This document shows, piece by piece, positions 44,565 through 56,681 of a DNA stretch of 64,000 nt (its first letter is position 1; every line of letters begins with the position of its first letter). Below the pieces are notes generated by a model that saw nothing but the letters and a program-made list of their open reading frames with translations, made no database searches and was not told the DNA's origin. The position numbers were made by a program, and so were the translations under genes. Source of the stretch: Coriolopsis trogii (lineage: Eukaryota > Basidiomycota > Agaricomycetes > Polyporales > Polyporaceae); assembly GCA_020543525.1 (NCBI GenBank), contig JAHYIO010000039.1, positions 434,001 to 498,000 of the forward strand. The letters run 5' to 3'.

Positions 44565-45530
44565 GTCACTGTCTCCTCCGAGTCGTCGACACTTCCACCG
44601 ACCTTCATCGCATCCATGTCAGTTTGTCTCGGCACCTCCTCAACCCTCAACAATGCCATCGACGCTTATCTCATGCTCTTGGCGACCTCCACGGAGCTTG
44701 CAGGAGGAGGCACTGCGCAAATCGCGAGCTCTCAACGTCGAACATCTGACAGCTCACCTTGGGACTCACGGGAACAACAGTCTGTGTTCCCGGAGTAGTA
44801 GCTCACTGGGAGGACCGTCGTCGGGTGAATGGATCGTCCTTGTGTTGAGAAGGGTTTGGATGGGAAAGCTACTCTAGGTACGTTCGCAGCAACATCTTTC
44901 ACCAGTGGCCTCCTGTACCCTTGTCATATGAATGGGAGCTGTGTGTGCGTAGAAGACTACTGGCACTTGAGATCGAGAGCTCGGAAGCCTCCGCATCTTC
45001 AAGTTATCAGTCAGACTTTGCTTTCCCGAGGTTCTTTGGCTTGAAGTGGCATCAGGGGAGATATTGCACACGTTGCGATTGTCGTAATCGGAGCAAAAGC
45101 ACAGTGCGTACCAGCGTCGATGGCCTTCTTGACAGTGTTTTTGAGTGCCCCAGACTTGCCACCACCGTGCGGCATGTTCTCAACGGAGCCCTTGTGGGAG
45201 GTCTTGCCGAGTGCCTTCAACCTTTCGAGGACATTAGGCGCCTGACGTGGGTTGAACTGTAGAGCGATCCCTTGCAACCTTTCTGCTTCAAAAATTGCTC
45301 TACGGTTCCTGCGTAGGTACCATATATTGGCAGAAATGATTATTGGGTCACAACACAATATGGCTTCATCTACTTGCGCTTGCGCGAGGCTGCTTGCACT
45401 TTTCGATGTCACCCTCCGGAAAGGTGATTAGTTGTTACAGCAATTCATTGGAGCAGTCACGTTACACAACTCATCAGTCAACAGCTCACAAGTCACAAAC
45501 CCATGGCCATGACTGGCGGTACTATGCATG
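44565..45530. other. Stretch between the foldback element and WEIK3
   Basis: Contains one minus-strand open frame of about 130 codons (45011-45412; includes NVLERLKALGKTSHKG) and shorter plus-strand frames around 44550-44880. None has a family that I recognise or a convincing splice pattern. I leave it unannotated as a gene. Confidence 0.35.
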
Positions 45531-47326
45531 TCAGTCGGACTCATCGCAACTTTCATCTCCAGCTGCATCTCCGTCCCGATGCCCATCATCACTGTCTTCT
45601 TCCTTCTCGTCCGACTCATAGTCTTCTTCCCCATATACCTCTTCTTCATCATCGCTTTCTTCATCCTTCTGAAGCACTGACGGATCGTCGTTGCTGCTGT
45701 CCTGAGCTTCTGCGTCCTGACTTGGCGCATCGATGCCCCTCGGTGCCTGAAGACGTATCCTTTCCATTGCGTTAGTCAAGCTATTATTGTCACTGACCTG
45801 GTTGACCGCAGGATTTTGAATGACACGTTCTTTGCCTTGGACCGTCGCTTGTGTGCTCCGGCGAGTGGTGTGCTGCCGAGAAGACCCTCCCGGTCCCGTT
45901 ACCTCCAGCACACTGATATCCCGACCTATAACAAGCGTGCTAGACCGTGCCTTCGAGGGCCGGGTTGGGGTTGTTGGCGGCTCTTCGTCCGAGTTGACCT
46001 CTTCGTCGGAGTCGAGCCCTTCCTGGAAGAAACCAGGGCGTCTCGCAGGCACGGCACGCAGCTCTCGCTCCGTCGCCATTGATACGCTCTGTAACGCGAC
46101 TCTCTCGGCATAACGCGTGGGCTGGTATCCGGGACTTTCTTTGAGGTTCTTCTTAGGAGACCTCGCCTTCAAGTTGTCCAGCTCCCTCTGGAGTCTGTCG
46201 ATGTGCCTTGTAACAAGGGCATACTTCACCACCATGCCTGCGTTTGTCTGAAGATCAACATGTGCATGAGCTTTATTGCTGATTGCTGACAGTGATCACC
46301 ACAGGGACGACTTACAAGTCCTCGTGCTTTCGGTATTTTGGCGGGCGGAGAGAGCCAATTCTCCTGGTATGTGCAATCTGGGTGCAGTTCGGTGAGAGGG
46401 AGCCTGACTGCATAGCGAAATTGAGGAGAGAGGCGGACGCCGTGCTGCCCGGAATCTCTTGCATCGTAGACGACAACTGGGACGTTGTAGAAGATTATCT
46501 CAGGCAGTGCACGGTTGGTATACTCCTTGATGATGGCACGCTTTCGCCTGATTGCGCGCCGTATGCCTTCAGCCATCACCGCCTCGTCGGCTGGAATCTC
46601 GCGCAGAGGACGTCGTATTTCTTCATCGGGGCGAGTCCACCTGAATTGCGAGAAGTATGGGCCAATCATGAGTGAGACGTATGCACAATCCCATCCGGGA
46701 TTGTGCGCGAACGCAGACATCGCGATGTCGTACACTTGCCCCATATTGCTTGGAATGGCGTGCATAGCTGCTCGGCGAGCCTCTCTTGTATACCATTGTG
46801 CAGGTACGTCCAGAGGCTTGACCTCCCATGCGTCAATCAGGCGACGCGAGAACGCGAAGTTCCCCTCGTTACAGATGATGGTGCGCGCCAAGTCGGGAAT
46901 CTGCTCCTTGTAGAGCAACTTCTTGTTGACCGTCACCTGGGGCTCCCCTTGGGGCGGAACTCTGCAGCCGAATATGTCCTGAGGGGATGTGGAAATAGTG
47001 TTGCTCGGGTAACCCGGGGGTTCGACCGTCTCACAAAGGTGCATGCTGATGTGGTTATAGGCAGCGTACAACGGTCGTTCAGAGGCTCTGTTCGTCCAAG
47101 CGTTCCCAAAGTTGTTTGAGAGGTCGTTCTCGAAACGCTCTTGCCTAATGATAGTGCGCTAGTGACGATTCAGCCAAGTCTGGAGGGCTTGAACAGCGAG
47201 GTTACGCACCTGGTTAAGCACGCGAGTCGGACCCCGACCGGACTCGTCGATCTCAGAGTCACTGGCAGGGGGATCATCGTTGGAGATTTCTCTCTTCTTG
47301 ACGTTTCGCATTGTGTCCTTTGCCAT
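45531..47326 (-). CDS. WEIK3: PD-(D/E)XK-like protein with long acidic tail
   Basis: Exons 47326-47210, 47158-46316 and 46247-45531 (558 aa). Starts MAKDTMRNVKKREISNDD. Core: RQERFENDLSNNFGNAWTNR, ASERPLYAAYNH, EQIPDLARTI, LIDAWEVKPLDVPAQW, MSAFAHNPGWDCAYVSLMIG, YFSQFRWTRPDEE, FYNVPVVVYD, LSPQFRYAVRLPL. The P-D..E-V-K spacing equals that of WEIK1/2 (Asp about 128, Glu about 151). The last exon is longer, with LVTRHIDRLQRELDN (helical) and a very acidic end (DDEEEVYGEEDYESDEKEED) instead of the basic tail. A 54-nt segment at 45745-45800 (gtcagt...cttcag) could be an in-frame intron. Head-to-head with YG12; YG11 lies downstream beyond the foldback element. Confidence 0.8.
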
Positions 47327-48042
47327 CGTGGAGAGGAGAGGGAGATGCTCTCAGTGAAGCCAGTGGATGAGGGAAGAGTTTAGAGACGGCAACAAACCCC
47401 GGTAGCGCGAATCTAATCTCTACTCGTCTAGTTTTGCTTTGTTTACGTTAACTCGGGGGAAAAATAGGCGCTTCATGATACCCCATTCTCTGAAAAGGGC
47501 GGAAATTGGGGTATCTCTGTATAGACGACTCCGACAATTTGACTTTAACCAGAAATCCAGGTACTAGTCATATTGACAGGCTACTATGCAGAAAGAGAAT
47601 TAGATGGATTCATGACCGGCTCCTATAAGGTGAATGGGAAGGTAGAGAGTGTCAGATACTCCGAGTAAACGATCCACTTGTTTGGGCATCCATCCCAGTA
47701 CTTAGTCGCGTCAATGTCGAACTGCCGCTCAGGCTTGCGAAAACGATTCGTAGCAAAGATGGACAGGCAAAGTACACGTAGGTTAGCTTATAGAGCTATT
47801 GCTCTACCCCTTCGCATGTACCCGTGCACGTTATGTGGCCGTGCCGATAAACGATGAAGGACTAAAGGAAGGGTGTCCCCTATGGTTAGCGACCCTACCA
47901 TGCGCTCACGTGGTACCGGCGCTTCGACTACAAGTACAGCGCTCATGCGGCGTCTGCACCCAAGTTGAACTTGCCATCAACCACGATCAAGTCCCGCATT
48001 TACAGCCAACAACCTCTCAGCTTCGCGTATCGACATAACAAA
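47327..48042. other. Divergent intergenic region between WEIK3 and YG12
   Basis: About 0.7 kb shared upstream region. No gene or repeat is recognisable. Confidence 0.4.
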
Positions 48043-48879
48043 ATGGCAAAACCATGCATTTCCACCCTTCCACAGCCTCACCCATCGCCTTTCGACAAGT
48101 ACAAAGATAAAGATCCAGCGCATTGGGAGGACGGGCAGTACCTCTTGGAGATGGAGGAGAGCGACAATCCCGCCAAACCTGGGCGCACATTCACTGCAGC
48201 GGCTGAAGAGGCCCAAAGGAAGGTACGTCTACGTGTCTCATGATTCCATAGTCTCTTCTCTCAACCCGGTATCAGAAGTGGCAACGGCTCATGGCTAACC
48301 GGAGGCCACGGAAGAACATATCCACGAAGTACATCGCCAAGAAAGGTCACAAACCCCCTCTCCTGCTGTATGGCTGGCCATTTAAGGGCAACTATATGAT
48401 CGAGTACGCCAAACGTCACAAATTCTCCTTCCGCCCCGAAGAGGGCATCCGCCACCTGCTTGGAGGCAAAGAAGTATTCTGCTTCTCCGACATTCGGGAG
48501 GAGCACTACGTCGACGAAGACTTGATCCTCTCATTGCAGAATGTTGCAACAGTCCTTACCCTCACCAAGCTCGTGAAAGCGACTGGAGTACCACTCGAGA
48601 TCGGCCGCCCGTTTTCCCTCGAGTACGATGCCATGGTTGTGATGTGGACCAACTACTCGTTCGAGGAGGTCTACGGACGGATAGAGGGGTATGGCATGGA
48701 CTATGACGAAATTGTCAAGACGTTGGACGAGGCGATGAACGATGCGCTCGATGGCGAGCGGACAAAGCTCCGGTGGTGGTGGTCGTGGGGTAATGGCATT
48801 GTACGTACTCACTCTCCCCCATCGCGTAACGAAGCGTGCTGACCTCTGTTTGTAGAACATCTTCTCGGCCGTTGATTGA
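48043..48879 (+). CDS. YG12: divergent YGW-family protein on the plus strand
   Basis: Exons 48043-48222, 48276-48800 and 48856-48879 (242 aa): the same three-exon, phase-0 plan as the other copies, but with strongly diverged sequence. Exon 1 (MAKPCISTLPQPHPSPFDKY) lacks the YNTRSSAKRKR motif and ends EEAQRK. The core keeps LLLYGWPFKGNYMIEYAKRH, LLGGKEVFCFSDIREEHY, GRPFSLEYDAMVVMWTNYSF, TLDEAMNDALDGERTKLRWW and WSWGNGI. The terminal exon is NIFSAVD. The conserved core suggests a structural or functional constraint on YGWPFK, the GGKE block, FSLxxD and the final WW. Possibly the older, dispersed lineage of the family. Function unknown. Confidence 0.83.
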
Positions 48880-49681
48880 TCTTTTGACGGTCTCGCTGCT
48901 TTCAGTTCAGTCGTTGTCGTTTGTGTACGCCATACATCTAATTGTATCATTTATCGGCACGTGTATACCACATGTTGGTATCCTTCGAGTGCTCGACGCT
49001 TCTTGTCTCCTCCTGGGCTCCCTCCATTGATTGGTTATGCGAGTTACTGTGGTCGGTAACACGAGACGAGGGGTCTGGGCATTCACCGTGCTTCTATCGC
49101 ACAAGCAGTTCAACCCTGTCGGATCCAAGATAGGGCCTTTCATGGCATGACAGCTCGCAACGCAGCGTCCAACTTATGAGATTCATTCATGCTAGGAAGC
49201 GGTAGTGGATCAGTATGTTAAGAAATATGCGGCAGATTGTATCGTAGACTGGAGAGCATGTGCGCCTCACCTCGCACGTCGATTCGACATCCCTGAAGGC
49301 CTGAACATCGCTTTGGACGGTCTGGACCACCATCCTGCAGCAACGTTCCTGCGCTGTCCGCCTTGAGGCATCCTGGTGACCCAGGACTGGCGTCTTGCCG
49401 AACCGCCACTCACCTCGCCGCGCATTCGCTGTCGTCTATTGTGGTGCTCCTTGGATTCCTGTATAGGAATTCGAGATAACGGTAGTATCGCCTTGCTTCC
49501 ATACTCCCGCGGCACGGGGCATCGAGTAATTGAAGATGAACTTGGCTGTGCCGATCGTCGACGCCTGCATGTTGTCGTATCTATTTCCTATCATGCTGTC
49601 AAGGATGTGGGCTACAATCGATGGAGGGAACACAGTCATCAAGAAGTTGAGGCCTACCTATTAATACTTGCGACAACCGCC
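48880..49681. other. Intergenic stretch between YG12 and BTB protein 1
   Basis: About 0.8 kb without a supportable gene. The frame of the BTB gene stays open upstream to 49376, but that extension shows no domain or conserved start. Confidence 0.4.
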
Positions 49682-50975
49682 ATGTCCAGCAGACCACCCA
49701 TCCCCCCTCGAGTCCGAACGTTCCCTCTGCCCGTCCAAGCTCCCATGTCCGATTACCCATGTCCCCCTGTTGATCCTGAGTCAGACCAGACACATAACGG
49801 TCAGGTCGCTCAGAACCCCGTGCAAACGTCGAGCGATCCCGAGCTTACGGATGAATCGATTGCTACCCCAGTGGAGCCAGAACGTCACTCTCCTCCCCCA
49901 CCAAAGTATGTTTCGCAATTGCCGGATACCAAAGACGTCCCCGGCAAAGAGGCATCACAACCTGCTACCTCCGTGCCACAGGAACCCGAGGCGCAAGAGC
50001 CCCACCTATATCGCGATGTCTCCCTCGGGAACCTCATCATCCGAACCTCAGACGGCACCGAGTTCCACATCGAGCGCGAGCGTATCGCCGCGACGGCTCC
50101 CATTTTCTCCGACGTGTCGCCTTTCGCACAGCCTCTTGGGTACGCCCAACCTACTGTGCCTATCGAGAAGCCCATCATAGACGTTGTCGAGTCTGGGGCC
50201 GTCTGGGAGCACATTCTACACATGTGCCACCATCCCCCCGAACCCCTTCTCGATTACGTGCATGTGCAGCCTCTGCTTGATGCCGGACGGAAGTACGCCA
50301 TCGCGGGGCTCAAGGAACGTGTACAGCGCGTGCTCTGCCAGCCCGACTTCATCGACGAGCGCCCCGTCAGCGTATATGCGCTAGCGTGCGCGTATGGGCT
50401 CCCAGATGTTGCCCGCCTGGCCGCGCGACGCACGCTCCGTCTGGGGCCTGTGTTTGAGTATGTGCCCGAGCTCGCTGCTATTTCGGGGAGAGCATACCAC
50501 AACCTCGTGGCATACCGCCAACAGTGCAGTATCGCGGCGCGCACCGTTGTGGCACGGTCCTCCACGCAGCCTGTGCCTCCCTGGGTGGATGAGAGCGCAG
50601 ATACGCTCGCGCAGCTCGTGGTGTGCAGCTGTGAAGAGTGCGAGAAGAAGGCGCAATACCATTACAGATGCGAGACGGACTACCACATCCGGCCGGCGTG
50701 GTTGGAATACCTGGCAAAGGTGGAGCGCAGTTTGGAGATGCGCCCTGACGGGAGCGTGGCGACGAGCGTGGAGATGCTCGAGCCCGTCGTTGTGTCGGCC
50801 GCGGAGTGTGTCGCGTGCGCCAGGAAGGTGTTCGCACAGGTGATGACATTCTCGAAGGAGGTTGAGAAGAGAATTGAAGACGAGATATCGAAGGTGCGTG
50901 AGCTTGTATATTGACCATTGTTGAGAAACGCTGACCTGTACTCGCTTGAAGGTCGATCTCGTTGTCGACGCCTGA
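49682..50975 (+). CDS. BTB/POZ-domain protein 1
   Basis: Exons 49682-50893 and 50952-50975 (411 aa). A Pro-rich, probably disordered N-terminus (about 120 residues) leads into a BTB fold: LYRDVSLGNLIIRTSDGTEF, HIERERIAATAPIFSDV, KPIIDVVESGAVWEHILHMC, LLDAGRKYAIAGLKERVQRV. This is followed by the helical region usual in basidiomycete BTB proteins (SVYALACAYGLPDVARLAAR) and cysteines CSCEECEKKAQYHYRC. The last exon of seven codons reads VDLVVDA after a K|V junction. The paralogue at 56682-57682 has the same tiny last exon. Likely a protein-interaction adaptor (for example Cullin-3 linked); the partner is unknown. Confidence 0.85.
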
Positions 50976-51164
50976 CACAAGTCTTGACTCCCAGTTATCA
51001 CGTTGAAGGCTGTAGGAATCGGCGCCCTTCTTGCATAAGTCCATAACTCGTAGCCCTTCTCCAACAGTGCTTATTGGCTTTTCCCTTTCGAGACGGTTTT
51101 GTCGTCGTCGATTAGTTCTATAGAGATTATACGATACAAGTGTCATAGCCGAACCACAAGCATG

Positions 51165-53289
51165 TTACCGTGTGTTCGCAACGTTAAGTACGAGATCCAG
51201 AAGCGCTGGGTAATTGGGAGAACCAAGACCAGTCACCTGTGCACGGGCGGCATCAGCGTTTAAGTCCAATCGTGGAGCACATTCAACAACCAGACGTACC
51301 GGATCCCATCCCGGAAGGGCAGGGAAGCCTACCGCGCCGCAGCCCGGGTTGCTCCCAGTTGTGATATCATTCAACGCTCCCGCACCGTGCGCGTACAGTA
51401 GCGGGTTGATGAACCCCAGCGGCGGCAATCCCACATTCAGCCTCGCGTCGTTCAGCAGCGCAACGACGCTCGCGACGATGGGGCTCGCCGCGCTCGTGCC
51501 GAGTACGAGCAGGGTCGATCCTCCCTCAATAGTGCTGACGTTGTTTGCTAATGCAGAGATGTCGGGGAACGCACGCCCGGAGCTGTTGAAGAGTCCGGCG
51601 TTGGTCGCGCCCAGCTTGTCCAAGTAGCCATTGACCGCGGTGTCTTGGTACGACGGTCGAGGGAAGAGGTTGGAGAAACCTCCAGACCCAAAGTCTGCGG
51701 CGGTCTCCGGACTCACGTGCTGGGTGCCACCTACAGATGTGATGCTGTCGACAAGCATCATCATGTGTAGACCAGCTGTCAGAATCGAGCACCGGGCCAG
51801 ACAATATGTAGAGACACGCACAAGGGGCAGGTACTTGGGAAGGTAGGCCTGAAGACCGTTGAAGTGCAATTGCCACCGAATGGAAGTCCATAGACGCCGT
51901 TATCTCCCGCAGCGAAGAATACGCTCGTGCCTCGCGCACCAAGCTGCGCGTACACGTCGCACAATGACCTGGCGGGAGCGCGATGTCAGGCCGTAGCTCG
52001 GTTGACATGACTGCGTGGAGTCGTCATTACTCACTCCGCGAGGCCCCTATCGGATCCGAACTCTTCCTCGTCGAAACCGTAGCTAGTAGTTAGTACGAGC
52101 GGGACGTCTTCAAGGCCAAGGAGATAGTTGGCGAAGTCGATGAAGCCAGCGACGCCTCTCTCTCCAATCGAATAGAATGTGGTCGGAACCCCCGTCGCTA
52201 GACCGGCCGTGTATTCGACATCGAGGGTCTATATGGACGGTGGGTCACACCATGCTTCAGAACGAGGATGTATATACTCACGGCTTCTGCGGTGCCAACT
52301 CCGCTCGTCACACCGTCTTCGACTGAAACTACGTTGAATGTCGATGGCTTGCTGACGTCTGGACGGTAAATCTTGAAGAACACCTGCGTAACAAAATTAA
52401 CGACCTGGCCGGCAGCTATTGAAACTGGGACATACATCCAGATCTTCTTGTGTCACGAATTGACCCAGATACGCGCTAACCGCGATGCTATTGCCCGCGG
52501 CTGTCGCTGGGGCTGTCGGAATGCCATAGAGGTCTTGCAAGCACTCCGGAGTGACAGCGATGTTACATGAGTCTGCCGGTATTGTTTGCCTCTTGCGCGC
52601 CGCCGAAGCCTTGGGCGGCTCCACGACTTGGAACATGGACTTCTGGGGGTGCAAAGGTTGGATGAACCTTTGAGACAACCAGACTCAGCACGAATACGGG
52701 CAAAACGACAGTACGGGTGCATACTGTGTAGTAGGGTATATGAACTTGAGGTGCTCCTTGATACCGTCTGGAACAGAGTACGAGAGCGTGCGCACGAGGG
52801 TCTCGCTCGTGCTCTCGCTTCTGAACTCCATGTAGTTCGCACCGAGCAACGCGTTCGCCATCTTGACAGGCACCTGCACGCGCAGCATATTCCTGGAAGG
52901 AGATATCACCTCCGGCTTTACGCCGCTTTTATTGAGCCAGTCCTGGACGATCTCGAGGCTCTGTTGAGACGGTGCGACGAATGCTTCAACCTAAATACGC
53001 CGGAATTTAGTGTTCCTATCGAAGCGATGTGTTAGAACGATGTGCTCACCTGTGCCTTCGTCAAGTGCTTCCCGTAACTGGGGCTTGCAGGATCGCTGAC
53101 ATCCATGAGTGCAGTATGCAAGCCGTCCATGTTCGCGGGTGTCAATGCGAATGTCAACGATATGGACGACTCGGGGCTCGCTGCCTTGTGAGCGAGGAAC
53201 TTGGAGTGGGGCTGGACTGTCACGCGAAATCCACACACCCTCGTACACAGAGCAAGACAGCTCAACGAGACGATGGTGAGCGACCTCAT
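51165..53289 (-). CDS. Secreted sedolisin-type serine peptidase (S53) 2
   Basis: Exons 53289-53050, 52990-52725, 52667-52436, 52383-52282, 52228-52035, 51968-51822, 51744-51300 and 51236-51165 (565 aa). Signal peptide MRSLTIVSLSCLALCTRVCG. Prodomain LHTALMDVSDPASPSYGKHL. Active-site pattern: AEATLDVEYTAGLATG (Glu and Asp), SVFFAAGDNGVYG (oxyanion Asp), LGTSAASPIVASVV (nucleophile Ser), and DP|VTGLGSPNY at the C-terminal Ca site across the last intron. Exon boundaries and several exon lengths (240, 266, 147 and 445 nt) equal those of the sedolisin at 40.6 kb, so the two are duplicates. Secreted acid proteolysis is expected. Confidence 0.93.
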
Positions 53290-54021
53290 TGTCGATGCAC
53301 TGCAGGAGCGCCCAGGCGGGATGGTTCTACTGGGAGTCGCTCCCGTTGCTTGTCTGTCCTTATAGCTGTCTTGGAGATGCACGTAAGCGGGGGATACTTC
53401 TCCCATCACCATTGGGCATGCCGTCACCCGTAATCTCAACCTGTTTCAGACTTGATTGTCGCCAACAGGCGGGGATCCGCAGGACAAGACACAGAGGATC
53501 GACGCCTGCACGTATTTTTGGTCGTCTTGATGCGGCTCAGTGAACCCCCCGTGGGTCATCGTCCTATACTGCATCACTGCATCAACCTTCGGCAACACCA
53601 ATTCCTAGCCTTTGCAGTTGCATGGCGTAGGACTCCCGTCAACACACATGCGTCAGTAGTAGCCGAACTCCGGCATGCTGCGCAAGATCATCCGAAAGAG
53701 CCAGGTGTCCCGACGCCCGACTACAGCACCCGGACCACTGCCATAGTTGGAGAACTGCCTCGCGCGTCGGGGCGCATGCCTAAGGCCTCGTACATGCAAT
53801 TGAAGTACCTTTCGAGGACAGTTCGAAGGAGGCTTTCAGAGGAACGGTGGGCTCACCCACGAAATGTCCGACAACAAAGTCTGGACGTTCCGAAAGGGAT
53901 CGGCGCATCGAATGGCATATTGTCGGACTCGAGTTTGAATCATACGCTATGAACCACTACTATGTGCACGTCAGCCAAATTGAATGTTTCTCAAGTCACA
54001 GACATCACCTTAGATTGCGGA
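53290..54021. other. Intergenic stretch between sedolisin 2 and HMG-CoA lyase
   Basis: About 0.7 kb. It begins with the presumed promoter of sedolisin 2 and ends at the 3' side of HMG-CoA lyase. No gene is recognisable. Confidence 0.4.
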
Positions 54022-55297
54022 CTACAGCTTCGCGGTCACATTCTCCGCCGAGCCTCCATCCCGTTCCCTCTCCTTCTCCAGCTGCTCTCGTGCGCGGCGC
54101 GCCTCGAGTGCCTTGCCCACGCGACTCGAGTTCGGACGGTTGAGGGCCTTAGAGATCCACGTCCCAACCTCCGCGACCTTGGTGAGGTCTCCGGGAGTCT
54201 CATACCGGCTGTCGCGTAGGGCGTACATGACGTCCTCGGTCGCGACATTGCCAGTGGCTCCTGGAGAGTAGGGGCACCCGCCTAGCCCGCCCACAGAGGA
54301 GTCGAACGTGCGCAGGCCGTATTCAAGCGAGGTGAGAATGTTGGCGACACCCATTCCATACGTATCATGATAGTGACCCTAAGATAGCGGGTGAGGGTCG
54401 GTTTTGAACAATGTAAGGGAACGGGACGCATACAGCCAGCACTGATGCTGGGATTCCTGCGTCGAGGACCGTACGGAGCATAGTGCCGATAGTGGTGGGA
54501 TTGCCGGTACCGACGGTGTCTCCAAGGCTGACCTCGTAGCAGCCCATGTCGAGCAAAGCTTGCGTAACGTCCTTGACTTTCACGGGGTCGACCTTGCCTG
54601 AGTAGGGGCAGTCGATGACAACGCTGACGTATCTAGAGATTTGCTAGTGATGAGCAACCAACTATAAATGAAGCGCAAAGACCCTTACCCGCGAACGCGG
54701 AGACCTTCTTTCGTAGCACGCTTGGTCACTACTTGCAAACGCTCCAATGACTCGGCTATAGTGCAGTTTGTATTCGCTTTCGCGAACGCATCGGTAGCAG
54801 CAGTGAAAACGGCAATCTCGTCGGTGTAGGGGACCTCTGACGACGGCTGCTGCGAGAGGAGATCCAACAGGAGCTCGAGGCCCTTGACGTTGGGGACGAG
54901 AACAGGGTAATGCAGGCCCTTGCGACGCTGCATCGTCTTGAGCACCTCCGCTGTCCCCGCCATCTACCTCGGCGTAAACATTACCGAACTATTAGTCCAT
55001 CGACCACACCCTTTCTCCTTCCGTGCTCGAACGCTATTGTGCCAAGGAGCTCACCTGTGGTACCCATTTGGGGCTGACAAAACTCCCCGACTCGATGATG
55101 TCCATACCAGCCTCCGTGAGACGGTTGACCAACTCCGCCTTCACTGCAGGAGGGATGACTGCTGACTCGTTCTGGAGGCCGTCCCGAGGACCCACTTCGA
55201 CTATGCGAACCCGCTCGCGGGTTGTCGCGTACGCGCGACGGCCGAAAGCGGGTAGTCGACTTGGTGAAAACCGACGCACTGCACCCCGAGCGAGCAT
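54022..55297 (-). CDS. Hydroxymethylglutaryl-CoA lyase (mitochondrial)
   Basis: Cleaves 3-hydroxy-3-methylglutaryl-CoA to acetyl-CoA and acetoacetate in leucine degradation. Exons 55297-55055, 54963-54689, 54632-54434 and 54378-54022 (357 aa). An Arg-rich presequence (MLARGAVRRFSPSRLPAFGR) suggests mitochondrial import. TIM-barrel motifs: RIVEVGPRDGLQNE, MDIIESGSFVSPKWVPQ, YVSVVIDCPYSGKVDP, YEVSLGDTVGTGNPTTIG, the metal-binding GHYHDTYGMGVAN, and the family signature SVGGLGGCPYSPGATGN with the catalytic Cys. The Met before the presequence is chosen; an open upstream extension of 68 codons lacks support. Divergent from the DUF4536 gene, 511 bp apart. Confidence 0.93.
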
Positions 55298-55808
55298 GTT
55301 GAGGGTATGTTTCAGAGTGAAGAAAGTGGTTTTACGAGCCTCGGCGTCGGCGTCGCAATCGACGAGGTCGTGGTGGTGGTCATAGGACAAGCGCAGAGCG
55401 CGGGTCGGCCGCAGCGTCCGATGCAATGCTCTCGGTGACCACCACCTCAACTGTTGCGTTCTACGCCGCTCACTACATTCTAGGTCAAAACCTCTTCGCA
55501 TATCCGTCCTGTTTGGTGAGCCATGCAGGGCTATGTCATCGGACTGAATATCTCGCTCTCGGACTCGGAGAAAACTAGTATCCTCAACTCTTCAACGGTC
55601 TACATCCGGCGCTGTATGTCTCCTCATGCGCAGGAGAAGATAAGGTGGCGTTGTCGTCCTCTCTTACCTCCCGCTCTGACTCTGAGGTTGCCTTCGAGTT
55701 CAAGTCGCGGCGCTCAAGTGCCTGCATGCCGAGCGCATACGACATCTCAAAGTCGTGGCACGGCTTGCCTCTTACCACCATTCGGCCTCGCAAGATCTTT
55801 GTCACGAC

Positions 55809-56109
55809 ATGTCTTCATCTCAGCCCCTATCTCATGGTCAGCAACAGATCGTTGAGGACGAAACCATGCGACAACCGCAGGATTGTCTAGCATGCAGGGT
55901 AATTGGTACGGGCGCTCTTGGAGGGGTCGGAATATATGCCCTCAATCAGTCTCGCGCGCATGCACCCGGTTCGGTCATCGGGAAGAGAATACTGGCAGGT
56001 GTGGGTGTAGGTGAGCATGTTTAACTAGTACATGACGCGTCTCGACTTGGTTATTGACACGATATTTGCAGGTTTCTTGATTGCGAGCGCACTTCGATGG
56101 AACAAGTGA
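55809..56109 (+). CDS. Small DUF4536 (DMAC1/Dmo2-like) mitochondrial membrane protein
   Basis: Exons 55809-56010 and 56072-56109 (79 aa). After a polar N-terminus come QDCLACRVIGTGALGGVGIY (CxxCR followed by a Gly-rich transmembrane segment) and a second hydrophobic segment, KRILAGVGVGFLIASALRWN. This two-helix layout with CxxC matches the DUF4536 family, homologous to the complex I distal-arm assembly factor DMAC1, in the mitochondrial inner membrane. The short intron interrupts the second hydrophobic segment. Identification is by pattern memory, not a search. Confidence 0.75.
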
Positions 56110-56681
56110 TTCCTGGAGGAAGCCATGGCACATAGTGGTTGGTTCATTATCTGACTCACAATGAGCGCAGAGTGAGACTCACGCGACGTCCCACAGTAAC
56201 GCTTTACTAGTCACCCTCTTGGTCAAGCATTCATTGTCGCCCTATCCCATTGAATCCTGAAAATTCTCCTGCGAGATAGTGGAATTTCTCGACCTGTTGA
56301 TTGCTATAGGAACCTCGCGCTCAGTCTCATGCAGAAGCATGGGCGATCGGTATCGGTGGTGGACTGTACGCAGCTTTGCGCACGTCCTCATTCTGAACAG
56401 GTGCACGTCAGCGCACAAGGCGGAGACCGCAATTGAGCAAGGTTCGATGCCGGTACCAAAGCAAGACCGTTGAGAAGTATCGCTGAATGTGAGCCAGGCA
56501 AGGTGTCGCGACGTCTCCTTTGTGCACGGCGACGTTCCCCATCAGCATATGTGTAACTTGGGCTTCAGTCAAGATGAGGAGTCAGGAGGGATACATTCAA
56601 CATTGGGGCGTATATCCGCAATACAAATACACAATAGTGACCACGCAGTTTGATGTCTCTCAGCTGCGTCAGGAACCCCAT
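56110..56681. other. Intergenic stretch between the DUF4536 gene and BTB protein 2
   Basis: About 570 bp, convergent 3' sides of the two neighbours. Nothing further was recognised. Confidence 0.4.

Noticed and set aside
45011..45412. Minus-strand open frame of 133 codons between the foldback element and WEIK3
   Set aside because: Partly coding-like composition, but no recognised family, no clear start or intron support.
49376..49681. N-terminal extension of BTB protein 1
   Set aside because: The frame is open, but the Met at 49682 starts the Pro-rich region and nothing upstream is conserved or domain-like.
55298..55501. N-terminal extension of HMG-CoA lyase
   Set aside because: The downstream Met starts a good mitochondrial presequence; the extension reads like 5'-UTR.
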